From the NCBI GenBank assembly GCA_903921325.1, contig CAIXPL010000029.1, forward strand, positions 62,001-126,000: 64,000 bases of DNA, in the 5' to 3' direction. The stretch's first letter is position 1; each line of letters starts with the position of its first letter. This DNA comes from an uncultured Pseudomonadota bacterium. GTDB lineage: Bacteria; Pseudomonadota; Gammaproteobacteria; Burkholderiales; SG8-39. Of this stretch, positions 54,718 to 63,907 are shown in pieces. The notes beneath the pieces were generated by a model. That model was not told where the DNA came from, did not search any database, and saw nothing but the letters and a program-made list of their open reading frames with translations. The translations under genes were made by a program, and so were the position numbers.

Positions 54718-56358
54718 ATGCCTTTGAACACGCGTCGGAATTCCCTTGCAGCGTTCGTGATGACCGGCCTCGCGATCGGCGCGGCCACCGCCTCGGCGCA
54801 AGACAGCAGTCGTGTCAGCCGGGTCACTCTATATCCGGGCAGTGCCACGGTCGAGCGCACCGTCAAAGTCGCGGCTGGATCGAACCAAGTTGAACTCACC
54901 GGCTTGTCAGCCAACTTTCAGCGTCATTCGCTGCGGGTTGAAGCCGACGCTGGCATCCTGCTCGGTGAGGTCGCGGTGCGAGACATCGCACGCGCCCAGG
55001 CAATCGGCACCCGCGAGGCACAAATCGAAACCCGCATACAGGCGCTGGAAGATCAAAAGTCGCTGCTCGATGTCGATGCGCACACGGCCGAACTGGTGCG
55101 CGATTATCTAAAGCGGCTATCCAGTCCTGGCACAGAAAGGGGCGGCAAAGAGGACGCAGCGGCGGTCGAGGGCAAATCGTTTGCGCTGCTGATTGGCACC
55201 CTGCAGTCCGCCGGGCACGACTCGTTCGCCGTGCTGCAACGAGTCGACGTGCAAAAGCGCGACCTCAACCGGCAGATCGAGGCTCTGAAGCGCGACTTGA
55301 GTCAGCTGCATTCCGGCAGCAAGGACGAGCGCGCGATCACAATCAAACTGGCCGCCGAACGGGCTGGCGAGCTCAGACTGTCCTACCAGATTGATGGCGC
55401 GGGCTGGCACCCGACCTATCGCGCGGCGCTCGATTCGAACGCCTCGACGGTCGATCTGTTGCGCCAGGCCATCATCGCCCAGACTACGGGTGAGGACTGG
55501 CATGGAGTGGGGCTCCGATTGTCAACCAGCCAGCCACGGCTGTCACCGAGCGGCCCCGAACCGCAACCGTGGCGGCTGACCGTGCGCCCGATCGTGCAAC
55601 CGCGGCTAATGGCGATGCCCGCCCCGACGCCACAGCCGCGCGCAGCGAGCGCCGAGGCCAAGGAAGCAGCGGCTACTGACGCTGAGCGCGAGCGCCCCGA
55701 AGCCGCAGGCGTGTTGTATCAGGTGGCCGAGTTGCAAAGTGCATTTGCGACCGAATTTGCCGTTCCCGGACTGATTGACCTGCCCTCGGACGGGCGTCAA
55801 ATAACGGTGTCTCTCGCACGTCAGGCAGTGGCAGTCAAGCAGATCACCCGGGTTGTGCCGCGCATTGATCCGGTTGCCATTGTCATTGCGGAGGGCGACC
55901 GTCCGGAGGGCGTCTGGCTCTCGGGCGACGTTGCTCTGTTTCGTGATGGCAGCCTGGTGGGCACGACGCGCTGGGATCCCCAGCGCAATAGCAAACTGAG
56001 TTTGCCGTTCGGACGTGATCCGCGATTGCGCGTCACCACCACTCAACTGAAGGATCGTGCAGGTGATGCGGGCTTTCTGGGCGGACGCAGTGCTCGTGAG
56101 CTTGCCTATCGGTACGAGCTCACCAACCTGCATGAGCGCACTGTAGCCGTGCAGGTGCTCGATGGCAGCGCGATCAGCCAGTCTGACCAGATCGAGATCA
56201 AATCGCTGCTCGATCCCAAACCTGCGACAGACGCCTGGGACAAACGGCCGGGGATCAACGCCTGGGAACTTGTGCTGCCAGCAAGCGCCACCACCCAGAT
56301 TCAGGTCGAGTACACCATCAGCTATCCGAAGGATATGCTAATCAATGGCTTGCCCTGA
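54718..56358 (+). CDS. MuiA family protein (mucoidy inhibitor A homologue, DUF4139)
   Basis: This is a secreted or periplasmic protein of 546 residues with a signal peptide ending near ASA. It has an N-terminal DUF4140-like domain (RVTLYPGSATVERTVKV), a coiled-coil stretch and the DUF4139 domain (LRLSYQIDGAGWHPTYRAAL, GEDWHGVGLRLSTSQP). An Ala/Glu-rich linker lies at about 310-345. A GAGGAG ribosome site supports ATG 54718. The family is named for a mucoidy inhibitor; its biochemical function is unknown. Confidence 0.88.
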   Translation: MPLNTRRNSLAAFVMTGLAIGAATASAQDSSRVSRVTLYPGSATVERTVKVAAGSNQVELTGLSANFQRHSLRVEADAGILLGEVAVRDIARAQAIGTREAQIETRIQALEDQKSLLDVDAHTAELVRDYLKRLSSPGTERGGKEDAAAVEGKSFALLIGTLQSAGHDSFAVLQRVDVQKRDLNRQIEALKRDLSQLHSGSKDERAITIKLAAERAGELRLSYQIDGAGWHPTYRAALDSNASTVDLLRQAIIAQTTGEDWHGVGLRLSTSQPRLSPSGPEPQPWRLTVRPIVQPRLMAMPAPTPQPRAASAEAKEAAATDAERERPEAAGVLYQVAELQSAFATEFAVPGLIDLPSDGRQITVSLARQAVAVKQITRVVPRIDPVAIVIAEGDRPEGVWLSGDVALFRDGSLVGTTRWDPQRNSKLSLPFGRDPRLRVTTTQLKDRAGDAGFLGGRSARELAYRYELTNLHERTVAVQVLDGSAISQSDQIEIKSLLDPKPATDAWDKRPGINAWELVLPASATTQIQVEYTISYPKDMLINGLP

Positions 56359-56469
56359 TTGCGGCGGAACAAGGGCAATACCCTGATACATGTAGCAGAT
56401 GGCTTTGCGCTACGGCGTGCGTTAAGGTCGTCTCAACCGAACCCGGTTCGGAATATCAGGAGATTGACC

Positions 56470-56913
56470 ATGAAAGATCTTACTAAACGCTTCGTCGGGA
56501 ACAGAATGGCACGAACTGCGGCTGCGCTGTCCGTTGCGTTGAGCTTGAGTTGCGGCATTGCAATAGCCCAAAGTACAGCCACTGCCCCTGGCGCAGACCC
56601 TGCGACGGCGGCCGGTGCGCAAACACCACCTTCGTCCATGCCGGGGCCTATGTGGCACAGAGCGCCGGCGGATTTCGCCAAATTCAAAGCGCGCCGGCTT
56701 GATCACCTCGAACGGCAAATCGCTGCCTTGACCAGCCTCCAGTCCTGCGTCAAGAATGCGCAGGATTTCAACGAGTTCAAGGGCTGTCATCCGCAACATG
56801 GTCATGGTGACCATCATCGTGGGATGGGATCACCCGATCATCCGCCGGGCCCCATGTCCGGACCATCGACAGGACCGGCGCCTGGCGGCGCATCCGGTTC
56901 GGGCACCCGCTAA
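56470..56913 (+). CDS. Small secreted protein, Pro/His/Gly-rich tail
   Basis: This 147-residue protein has a signal peptide (cleaved near IAIAQS) and a central helical segment (about 65-100, FAKFKARRLDHLERQIAALTS). A C-terminal His/Gly/Pro-rich tail follows (HPQHGHGDHHRG and onwards). The helix and the two Cys residues resemble small periplasmic stress or metal-binding proteins of the Spy/CpxP kind, but no family was confirmed. An AGGAGA ribosome site supports ATG 56470. It lies between the muiA-like and ahpD-like genes. Confidence 0.7.
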   Translation: MKDLTKRFVGNRMARTAAALSVALSLSCGIAIAQSTATAPGADPATAAGAQTPPSSMPGPMWHRAPADFAKFKARRLDHLERQIAALTSLQSCVKNAQDFNEFKGCHPQHGHGDHHRGMGSPDHPPGPMSGPSTGPAPGGASGSGTR

Positions 56914-56943
56914 GGTTGCGCCGATCGGCGCGAGGAGCACTGC

Positions 56944-57510
56944 ATGCATGCAATCAGCCGATTCCCTGTCCCGACCTTGAGCGAGTTGCCTGAGGACATC
57001 CGCACCCGGATTGAAGCGGTGCAGGAAAAGGCTGGCTTCGTGCCCAATGTGTTCCTCACGCTGGCGCATCGGCCTCATGAATTCCGCGCTTTTTTTGCCT
57101 ATCACGATGCACTGATGGAAAAGCCCGGTGGCCTCAGCAAGGCCGAGCGAGAGATGATCGTGGTGGCCACCAGTGCGGCCAATGACTGTCTGTATTGCGT
57201 CATTGCACATGGCGCGATTCTGCGCATTCGTGCAAAAAAACCCTTGATTGCCGATCAGGTTGCAATCAATTACCGCAAGGCCGATCTGACTGCACGCGAG
57301 CGGGCCATGCTTGATTTCGCCGTGCTTCTGGCACGCCATCCGGGCAGCGTTGCCGAGAACGATCTCACTGCTGTGCGTGCAGCCGGATTCAACGAAGAGG
57401 ACATTTGGGACATCGGCGCAATCACCAGCTTTTTCGCAATGTCGAACCGGATGGCGCAATTGACCGACATGCGACCCAATGATGAGTTCTATCTGATGGG
57501 GCGCAGCTGA
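56944..57510 (+). CDS. AhpD-like peroxidase-related enzyme
   Basis: This 188-residue carboxymuconolactone-decarboxylase-fold protein of the AhpD-like class has the CxxC-x3-H redox motif (C82, C85, H89 in NDCLYCVIAHG). The preceding AEREMIVVATSAA stretch is also typical. It probably reduces peroxides with thiols in the cytoplasm. It lies 30 bases after the small secreted protein gene. Confidence 0.9.
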   Translation: MHAISRFPVPTLSELPEDIRTRIEAVQEKAGFVPNVFLTLAHRPHEFRAFFAYHDALMEKPGGLSKAEREMIVVATSAANDCLYCVIAHGAILRIRAKKPLIADQVAINYRKADLTARERAMLDFAVLLARHPGSVAENDLTAVRAAGFNEEDIWDIGAITSFFAMSNRMAQLTDMRPNDEFYLMGRS

Positions 57511-57512
57511 AT

Positions 57513-58055
57513 TCAGGCCACCCGCTTGAGCATCATGACGGTATCGGTATAGGTGAGCACCGGCACGCCGTCCGCCTGCTCAAGGCGAACCGCGGCTTTG
57601 ACAATGCCGCGATCAGGTTGTGAGCGCGATTCGCGCCGCTCGCCCCAGGTCCACACCAGAGTCAGTTCAGCCCCCGGGCGTACTGCTTTGGTAAAGCGCA
57701 ATTCGTCATAACCAAGCGAGGCCACCGCCGACTCGAGTATCGGCAGCCGATGCACGAGCAACTGTTTGATCGCCAGTGTGTGAATGCCCGAAGCGAATAG
57801 CCCGCCGAGCGGGGTGGCGGCCGCCGCCACCTCATCGGTATGAAACGGAAACGGGTCCCAGCGTAAAGCAAATTCGATGATGTCCTCGCGGGTCACCCGA
57901 TGCGGGCCGGCACGCAGGCTCGCACCCGGCACCACATCGTCAAACCAGACCTGGGCGAGCGCCACACCCTGCTGTACAGGCTCCGCATGCACTGATTCCA
58001 CAAAGTCTCCTGATTCCACCGACTCCACCAAGTTCGCCGATTCCGCCAAGTTCAC
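57513..58055 (-). CDS. MaoC-like dehydratase
   Basis: This hotdog-fold protein (180 residues) has the MaoC domain: TREDIIEFALRWDPFPFHTDEVAA contains the hydratase Asp-x4-His motif. An ASGIHTLAIKQLL segment follows. The first 35 residues before the domain are repetitive (AESANLVESVESGDFVES), encoded by short imperfect DNA repeats of GATTCC/CCAAGTTC. The true start may be further downstream. A role as an enoyl-CoA hydratase is likely. It is convergent with the ahpD-like gene. Confidence 0.88.
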   Translation of the reverse strand: MNLAESANLVESVESGDFVESVHAEPVQQGVALAQVWFDDVVPGASLRAGPHRVTREDIIEFALRWDPFPFHTDEVAAAATPLGGLFASGIHTLAIKQLLVHRLPILESAVASLGYDELRFTKAVRPGAELTLVWTWGERRESRSQPDRGIVKAAVRLEQADGVPVLTYTDTVMMLKRVA

Positions 58056-58089
58056 CGCCCCGCTGAGTTCTCTGAACCCACAGCCAGCT

Positions 58090-59775
58090 TCACTCGGCCG
58101 GGCCGTCCGTGATCGCGCCGCGGCTCGCCGTTGATACGAGGCGCATGTACTTCGCCATCAGGCCGCGGGTATAGCGCGGCGCGGGTTGACGCCAGGCGGC
58201 GCGGCGGCGTGCCAGTTCCTCATCGCTCACGTTGACTTGAATAAGCCTCTTGGTGGCATCGATAGTGACCGAATCGCCTTCCTGCACCAGTGCGATGGGG
58301 CCGCCGACATAGGCCTCGGGTGCCACATGCCCGACGACCATGCCCCAGGTGCCGCCGGAGAAGCGGCCATCGGTGATCAAACCCACCGTCTCACCAAACC
58401 CTTGACCAATCAGGGCTGAGGTGGGTGCGAGCATTTCCTGCATGCCAGGACCGCCGCGCGGACCTTCATAGCGAATGATCAGCACATCGCCATGGTTGAT
58501 CTTGCGCGCCATGATCGCCTCCATCACCTGCGGCTCGGAATCGAACACCCGTGCCGGTCCGGTAATCGAGAGCTTTTTGAGGCCGGTGATTTTGGCAACA
58601 CAGCCTTCGGGAGCCAGATTGCCCTTGAGAATGGCCAGGTGCCCTTGCGCGTACATCGGCCGGCTCCAGGGCCGGATCACTTCCTGATCAGCGCGTGGTT
58701 CGGCCGGGATCTCGGCCAGTTCCTCGGCAATCGTGCGTCCGGTAATGGTCATGCAATCGCCATTGAGGCAGCCATTGACGAGCAACATTTTTAGAACCTG
58801 AGGAACGCCGCCGGCGGCATGAAACTCGGTGGCCACAAAGCGCCCGGAAGGTTTCAGATCGCACAGCACCGGCACCTTCTGGCGCATGCGCTCGAAGTCA
58901 TCGATGGTCCACTCGACCTCTGCCGCCGACGCGATGGCGAGGTAATGCAGCACCGCATTGGTCGAACCACCGGTGGCCATCACCAGCGCAATGGCATTCT
59001 CGATCGAGGCACGGGTGATGATGTCGCGCGGGCGCAGATTGATCTTGATCGCGTTGACAAGCAACTTGGCCGAAGCCGCAGCCGAATCGGCCTTCTCGGC
59101 ATCGGGGGATGCCATCTGCGACGAGCCCAGTGCGCTCATTCCGAGGGCCTCAAACGAGGAGGACATGGTGTTGGCCGTGTACATGCCGCCACAGGCGCCG
59201 ACGCTCGGGCAGGCATTGCGCTCGATGCCCTGGAAATCTTCTTCGCTCATCTTGCCGGCCGAATACGCACCGACCGCTTCAAACGGACTCACGATGGTCA
59301 AGGTCTGGCCTTTCCAATAGCCCGGCTTGATAGTGCCGGCGTAGACGTAGATGCCGGGCACATTCATGCGCGCCATGGCCATCATGCCCGCAGGCATGTT
59401 CTTGTCGCAACCACCGACCACCAGCACGCCATCCATGCACTGACCATTGACCGAGGTTTCGATCGCATCGGCGATCACTTCGCGCGAAACCAGCGAATAC
59501 TTCATGCCTTCGGTACCCATGCCGATGCCATCGGTCACCGTGGGTACGCCAAAAACCTGCGGCATGGCACCGGATGACTTCAGCGCCTCAATGGCCCGAT
59601 CAACCAGGGGCTGAATACCGGCGTTGCAGGGGTTCATGGTCGAGTGGCCGTTGGCCACGCCGACGATGGGTTTGTCAAAATCGCCATCGCCGAATCCCAC
59701 CGCGCGCAGCATTGCGCGGTTGGGTGAACGGGCGACGCCCTGTGTGATCAGGCGTGAGCGCCAGTTATCTGCCAT
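58090..59775 (-). CDS. ilvD: Dihydroxy-acid dehydratase IlvD
   Basis: IlvD makes 2-oxo acids for valine, leucine and isoleucine synthesis through an iron-sulphur cluster. The 561-residue protein has [17 protein letters not shown] and [18 protein letters not shown], both containing cluster cysteines, plus the C-terminal [23 protein letters not shown] ribosome site supports ATG 59775; the frame continues upstream without need. It is divergent from lgt. Confidence 0.96.
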   Translation of the reverse strand: MADNWRSRLITQGVARSPNRAMLRAVGFGDGDFDKPIVGVANGHSTMNPCNAGIQPLVDRAIEALKSSGAMPQVFGVPTVTDGIGMGTEGMKYSLVSREVIADAIETSVNGQCMDGVLVVGGCDKNMPAGMMAMARMNVPGIYVYAGTIKPGYWKGQTLTIVSPFEAVGAYSAGKMSEEDFQGIERNACPSVGACGGMYTANTMSSSFEALGMSALGSSQMASPDAEKADSAAASAKLLVNAIKINLRPRDIITRASIENAIALVMATGGSTNAVLHYLAIASAAEVEWTIDDFERMRQKVPVLCDLKPSGRFVATEFHAAGGVPQVLKMLLVNGCLNGDCMTITGRTIAEELAEIPAEPRADQEVIRPWSRPMYAQGHLAILKGNLAPEGCVAKITGLKKLSITGPARVFDSEPQVMEAIMARKINHGDVLIIRYEGPRGGPGMQEMLAPTSALIGQGFGETVGLITDGRFSGGTWGMVVGHVAPEAYVGGPIALVQEGDSVTIDATKRLIQVNVSDEELARRRAAWRQPAPRYTRGLMAKYMRLVSTASRGAITDGPAE

Positions 59776-60160
59776 GACAGCCTCCGGTGGGTCTTTACTG
59801 CTTCGATTCAAGGGCACGCCATCCCCCCCCAATCCGCTTTCGGGAAGCAGTGGCGTGGGGGCGCATTGTCGCGCCCGGAGCGGGGCCAAGTCCAGCCGGG
59901 CAGCAATCAAATCTCAGGCCCGTTGCCGCATTCGATCAGCAATACCTAGCCTTGTGCCGCCCGCAAATGGTCTTGCAGCGTAGCGGGGAGTTCGGCCAGC
60001 GGCCGACGACCCAGCGCCGCAGCCTCGAGGATATCTGGACAGAGCGCTCGAAGACCGCGGGTGCAGCACTGCTCCCCTATAATCGGTCGCGTCTGACCGT
60101 CTGAGCGCGTGACACGCACCGCTTGACCCATCCGCCGACCATCGCCCAGGAGCCACCCGC
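59776..60160. other. Intergenic region between divergent ilvD and lgt
   Basis: No gene is supported. A TATAAT hexamer at 60078-60083 lies about 80 bases before lgt and may be its -10 box, but no good -35 was found. A 61-codon minus-strand frame (59946-60131) exists, without family support. Confidence 0.3.
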
Positions 60161-60949
60161 GTGCTCGTCCATCCTGATTTTGACCCGGTCGCGCTGCGTC
60201 TTGGCCCGTTGTCGATCAAGTGGTATGGCCTGATGTATCTGATCGGATTCGTGACCGGCTTTCTGCTCGGCCGCGGCCGCATACTGCGCGGCCGAGCCGG
60301 ACGCGTGACCATGGCCGTACTCGATGACATCCTGTTCTATGCGGTGCTCGGCATCATTTTGGGCGGACGCCTGGGCTATGTACTGTTCTACAAGCCGGTG
60401 TTCTATTTCGGCAACCCGATCGAGATCATCAAGATCTGGGAGGGCGGCATGTCCTTTCACGGCGGCTTCTTCGGCGTGCTGGTCGCCATGCTGCTGGTGG
60501 CCCGTAAGCATCACCTGCGCTGGATCGAGATCATGGACTTTCTGGCACCACTGGTGCCCCCGGGCTTAGCGGCCGGGCGTCTGGGCAATTTCATTAACGG
60601 CGAGCTCTTTGGCCGCGTGACCGACGTGCCCTGGGGCATGCTGTTTCGTCATGGTGGGCCGCTGCCGCGCCATCCGTCACAGCTCTATCAGTTCGCGCTC
60701 GAAGGCTGCCTGCTGTTTGTCTTGCTATGGTGGTATTCGTCGCGGCCGCGACCGCCCTGGGCCGTGTCAGGTGCCTTTCTGGTGGGCTATGGAACGATGC
60801 GATTCATCGCTGAATTCTTTCGCGAGCCGGATGATTTTCTTGGACTGCTCACCTTCGGCATGTCGATGGGGCAATGGCTGTCCTGGCCCATGGTGCTCAT
60901 TGGCCTGGTGATGATGGCGTTTGCGTATCGCGTGCGGCCTGCTGCATAG
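60161..60949 (+). CDS. lgt: Prolipoprotein diacylglyceryl transferase Lgt
   Basis: Lgt attaches diacylglycerol to the lipobox cysteine of prolipoproteins at the inner membrane. The 262-residue protein has about seven membrane segments and the signature [22 protein letters not shown]. It starts with GTG, with AGGAG nine bases upstream. Its 3' end overlaps the convergent dsbA-like gene by 53 bases, which is unusual. Confidence 0.96.
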   Translation: MLVHPDFDPVALRLGPLSIKWYGLMYLIGFVTGFLLGRGRILRGRAGRVTMAVLDDILFYAVLGIILGGRLGYVLFYKPVFYFGNPIEIIKIWEGGMSFHGGFFGVLVAMLLVARKHHLRWIEIMDFLAPLVPPGLAAGRLGNFINGELFGRVTDVPWGMLFRHGGPLPRHPSQLYQFALEGCLLFVLLWWYSSRPRPPWAVSGAFLVGYGTMRFIAEFFREPDDFLGLLTFGMSMGQWLSWPMVLIGLVMMAFAYRVRPAA

Positions 60950-61640
60950 CGTCGAGCAGCACCTCCGGGTCCTGCGCACCGCTCACTGCCAGTCGCCGAT
61001 CAAAGATAAAAAACGGCACGCCTTGCACCCCGATCTCGCGGGCCTGCTGATCCGATTGCGCTGTGGCCGAACGCACCGACTCATCGGTCAATGCGCGATC
61101 AACGTCCGCCGCAGTGAGGCCCACTGAACTCGCCAGCGCTTCAAGCACGCTGCGCTCGCCGATATCTTCACCACGCAGAAAATAGGCAGTGAACAGCGCC
61201 TCGACCATTTCGCCCTGTCGGCCGATCTGCCCCGCCATGGCGATGAGCGCATGCGCGGCGAGCGTATTGGGCTGGCGCACGATGCGCTCAAAGTCAAATT
61301 CGATACCCACTGCGGCCCCGGCGGCACGCACCCGGTCATAGTTCCGCTTGCCGCCATCGGGACCAAACTTTCGCACCAGATAATCGGCACGCGCCATGCC
61401 GCTGGCGGGCAATTCCGGATTGAGCTGAAAGGGGTGCCAGACGATTTCGGGCATTGTCAACGGTGCCGATTCAACGCCATTTGCAGCGCTCGCACCTGCT
61501 CCGGTCGGCGCAGTCAATGTGACGTCAGCGGCTGGGTTCTTCGCGCCAGAGAGCGAATCGAGCGCGCGTTCAAGCTTGCGTTTGCCGATGAAGCACCAGG
61601 GACAGACCACATCTGAAATGACATCGATTGAAACGCTCAT
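60897..61640 (-). CDS. DsbA family oxidoreductase (FrnE-like)
   Basis: This is a 247-residue thioredoxin-fold protein with the redox motif CPWC (C13, C16) right at the N-terminus and no signal peptide. It contains [15 protein letters not shown] and [24 protein letters not shown], typical of FrnE/2-hydroxychromene isomerase-like DsbA proteins. A 30-residue Ala/Gly/Thr-rich insertion lies at about 33-55. An AGGAG ribosome site precedes ATG 61640. The C-terminus overlaps lgt on the other strand. Confidence 0.92.
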   Translation of the reverse strand: MSVSIDVISDVVCPWCFIGKRKLERALDSLSGAKNPAADVTLTAPTGAGASAANGVESAPLTMPEIVWHPFQLNPELPASGMARADYLVRKFGPDGGKRNYDRVRAAGAAVGIEFDFERIVRQPNTLAAHALIAMAGQIGRQGEMVEALFTAYFLRGEDIGERSVLEALASSVGLTAADVDRALTDESVRSATAQSDQQAREIGVQGVPFFIFDRRLAVSGAQDPEVLLDAMQQAARDTQTPSSPGQ

Positions 61641-61847
61641 TGCCTGGCTCCTGAAATGATTTTGCACAGCGCTTTGAGTCACCTTCTGCGACGTTTGACG
61701 TCGCCGGAAGAAAACTCGAAGTCGACTGCACTCGCTGAGATGCAGGAATGCGCACGCGTTGCCCGGACGCATTGCTCGGACGCATTGCCATTCGCCCACC
61801 GGTCCGACAGAATGCCACACGAGGCACGTGAGGCGGTGAGACAGACT

Positions 61848-62627
61848 ATGAGCGGACAAATACTGCTGCAGCGCGCAGGCGCTGTGGCCACCGTGGTGAT
61901 ATCCCACCCCGAGCGATTGAATGCCCTGTCGTTAGCCATGTGGCGGGCACTGGCCGACACCATCGCAACGCTCAATAGCGACGCGTCGCTGCGCTGTGTC
62001 GTGTTGCGGGGGGATGGCGAGCGCGCCTTCGCCGCTGGGGCCGATATCGCCGAATTCGCCACCGAACGCTGCGATTCGATCCGTGCGCGCGCCTATGGCG
62101 AAGCGATCGATCGCGGCATGGCGGCGGTGCGCGACTGCCTGCACCCGACGCTAGCCATGATCCGTGGCGCTTGCGTCGGTGGCGGAATGGAATTGGCAGC
62201 GGTATGCGATCTGCGCATTTGCAGCGCATCGAGCCGCTTTGGCGTGCCGGTCAAGAATCTCGGACTGGTGATGGGACTGCACGAATTGCAGGGTTTGATC
62301 GCCCTGGTAGGTCGTGCCCGGGCACTCGAGATCGTGCTGGAGGGCCGAATCTACAACGCCGATGAAGCCGCACGCATGGGTCTGGTTAATCGGGTGGTAA
62401 GCGATGATCGGCTTGCGGCCGAATGTGCGGCTACCGTCGAGCGCATCTGCGCTGGCGCCCCGCTGGTTGCGCGCTGGCATAAGTCGTTTGCCAATCGGCT
62501 CGCCGACCCGCACCCGCTCAGCGAACAGGAACTCGCACAGAACTATGCCTGCTTCGACACGGAGGATTTCAACATCGGCTACCAGGCATTTCTGGGCAAA
62601 GCCACACCAGAATTCCGGGGGCGCTAA
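61848..62627 (+). CDS. Enoyl-CoA hydratase/isomerase family protein
   Basis: This 259-residue crotonase-fold protein has oxyanion-hole segments AFAAGADIAEF and RGACVGGGMELAAVCDLRICS. A GRIYNADEAARMGLVNRVV segment follows. The frame extends to 61656, but ATG 61848 (MSGQILLQR) gives the usual length; ATG 61812 is another option. It probably acts in fatty-acid or related CoA-thioester breakdown. It lies upstream of a Bug receptor on the same strand. Confidence 0.9.
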   Translation: MSGQILLQRAGAVATVVISHPERLNALSLAMWRALADTIATLNSDASLRCVVLRGDGERAFAAGADIAEFATERCDSIRARAYGEAIDRGMAAVRDCLHPTLAMIRGACVGGGMELAAVCDLRICSASSRFGVPVKNLGLVMGLHELQGLIALVGRARALEIVLEGRIYNADEAARMGLVNRVVSDDRLAAECAATVERICAGAPLVARWHKSFANRLADPHPLSEQELAQNYACFDTEDFNIGYQAFLGKATPEFRGR

Positions 62628-62718
62628 GATGGCTTGCTGCAAAGCATTCAGCGCGTGCGACAGCGGCACCGCGAGGCCGCGCGCCGGTGGGCGGGAAGTC
62701 TCGGGGGCCGCCCGCCCC

Positions 62719-63693
62719 ATGGCCCCGCGCACGTCCCGACTCGCTGGCTGCGCCATAGCACTCACCCTTGGACTGAGCCTGTCACTGGCCCATGCCCAGT
62801 CCGATTACCCCAACAAGCCAGTACGGCTGCTGATCGGCTTTCCAGCCGGCAGCACCGCCGACATCATTGCGCGCAATCTGGTCACCGCGCTCTCCGGCGC
62901 GCTCGGTCAACCCCTGGTCGTGGACAATCGTGCGGGCGCTGGCAGCAGTATTGCCGCAGAGGTTGTGGCACGCGCCGCACCCGATGGTTACACCTTGCTG
63001 CTCTCCACCATCGCCAACACGATCAACCCAAGCCTGTACCACCTGTCGTTCGACTTCACTCACGACCTCGCTGGCGTGGCGATGCTTGCCGAGAGCAATG
63101 CGCTCTTGATTGCCTCGTTGGACTCGCCGCGCTCGATCTCTGATCTGCTGCGCCAAGCCAAGACCCGGCCGAACGAATTTCAGTTCGGCTCATCAGGCAA
63201 CGGTACGTTCACCCATCTGTACGGGGAATTACTCAACCTGTCGGCGAGTATCTCGCTCGGCCATGTACCTTACCGTGGCAGCACTCAAGTGCTTACCGAC
63301 ATCATGGCCGGCCGCCTTGCCCTGGGCTTTATCACGGCAGCACCGGTGCTACCGAGTGTGAAAGCCAATCGCGTGCGCGCGCTTGCGACCACCGGCACAC
63401 AGCGCTCGGGTGCCTTGCCCGATGTGCCCACTTTCGCCGAATCCGGTATCAACGGATTCGAAGCCGGCCTGTGGTTTGGCCTCAACACCACGGCGGGCAC
63501 GCCGCGCGCTGTCATCGACCGGCTCAACCGCGACGTGCAAAAGGCCATGCAGTCGACCGAGATGCGCGAGGTGCTCGCCAATCAGGGCATTGAGTCCAAA
63601 CCGACGAGCGCGGCTGCTTTCGACCAATTCATCGCGCAAGACACCGCCAAGTGGGAGCGCGTGGTGAAAGCAGCCGGGGTCAAGGTCGAGTAA
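62719..63693 (+). CDS. Bug-type tripartite tricarboxylate receptor
   Basis: This complete periplasmic Bug/TctC solute-binding protein has 324 residues. A signal peptide ends at HAQS, followed by DYPNKPVRLLIGFPAGSTAD, GQPLVVDNRAGAGS and the late LPDVPTFAESGINGFEA. ATG 62719 gives a clean signal peptide; 62629 is a longer option. It follows the enoyl-CoA hydratase gene closely, suggesting that its ligand feeds a CoA-linked pathway. No TctAB is adjacent. Confidence 0.92.
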   Translation: MAPRTSRLAGCAIALTLGLSLSLAHAQSDYPNKPVRLLIGFPAGSTADIIARNLVTALSGALGQPLVVDNRAGAGSSIAAEVVARAAPDGYTLLLSTIANTINPSLYHLSFDFTHDLAGVAMLAESNALLIASLDSPRSISDLLRQAKTRPNEFQFGSSGNGTFTHLYGELLNLSASISLGHVPYRGSTQVLTDIMAGRLALGFITAAPVLPSVKANRVRALATTGTQRSGALPDVPTFAESGINGFEAGLWFGLNTTAGTPRAVIDRLNRDVQKAMQSTEMREVLANQGIESKPTSAAAFDQFIAQDTAKWERVVKAAGVKVE

Positions 63694-63695
63694 GC

Positions 63696-63905
63696 CCTTA
63701 CTTGAGCAAGGCTCGCTCGCACGACACTTGCTCGCACGACACTCACTCGAATAGCACTCACTCGAATAGCACTCACTCGAATAGCACTCACTCGAATAGC
63801 ACTCACTCGAATGGCACTCACTCGAATAGCACTCACTCGAATAGCACTCACTCGAATGGCACTCACTCGAATGAGGCTTGCTCGAATGACGCTCACTCGA
63901 ATAAG
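63696..63905. repeat. Tandem repeat, 14 copies of a 15-bp unit (consensus ACTCACTCGAATAGC)
   Basis: The array is 210 bases long in register. The central eight units (63741-63860) are almost identical, differing only in AATAGC or AATGGC, and the outer units are more degenerate. It starts right after the Bug-receptor stop and ends just before the stop of the next, convergent gene. The unit is five codons long, but the frames across it are not supported as genes. It looks like a minisatellite. Confidence 0.95.
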
Positions 63906-63907
63906 GC

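Noticed and set aside
59946-60131. 61-codon minus-strand frame between ilvD and lgt
   Set aside because: The C-terminal part faintly recalls tails of resolvase-type recombinases, but it is too short, has no ribosome site and no supporting context.
63696-63905. Possible CRISPR array
   Set aside because: Units are 15 bases, directly contiguous and without spacers; no cas genes are present.
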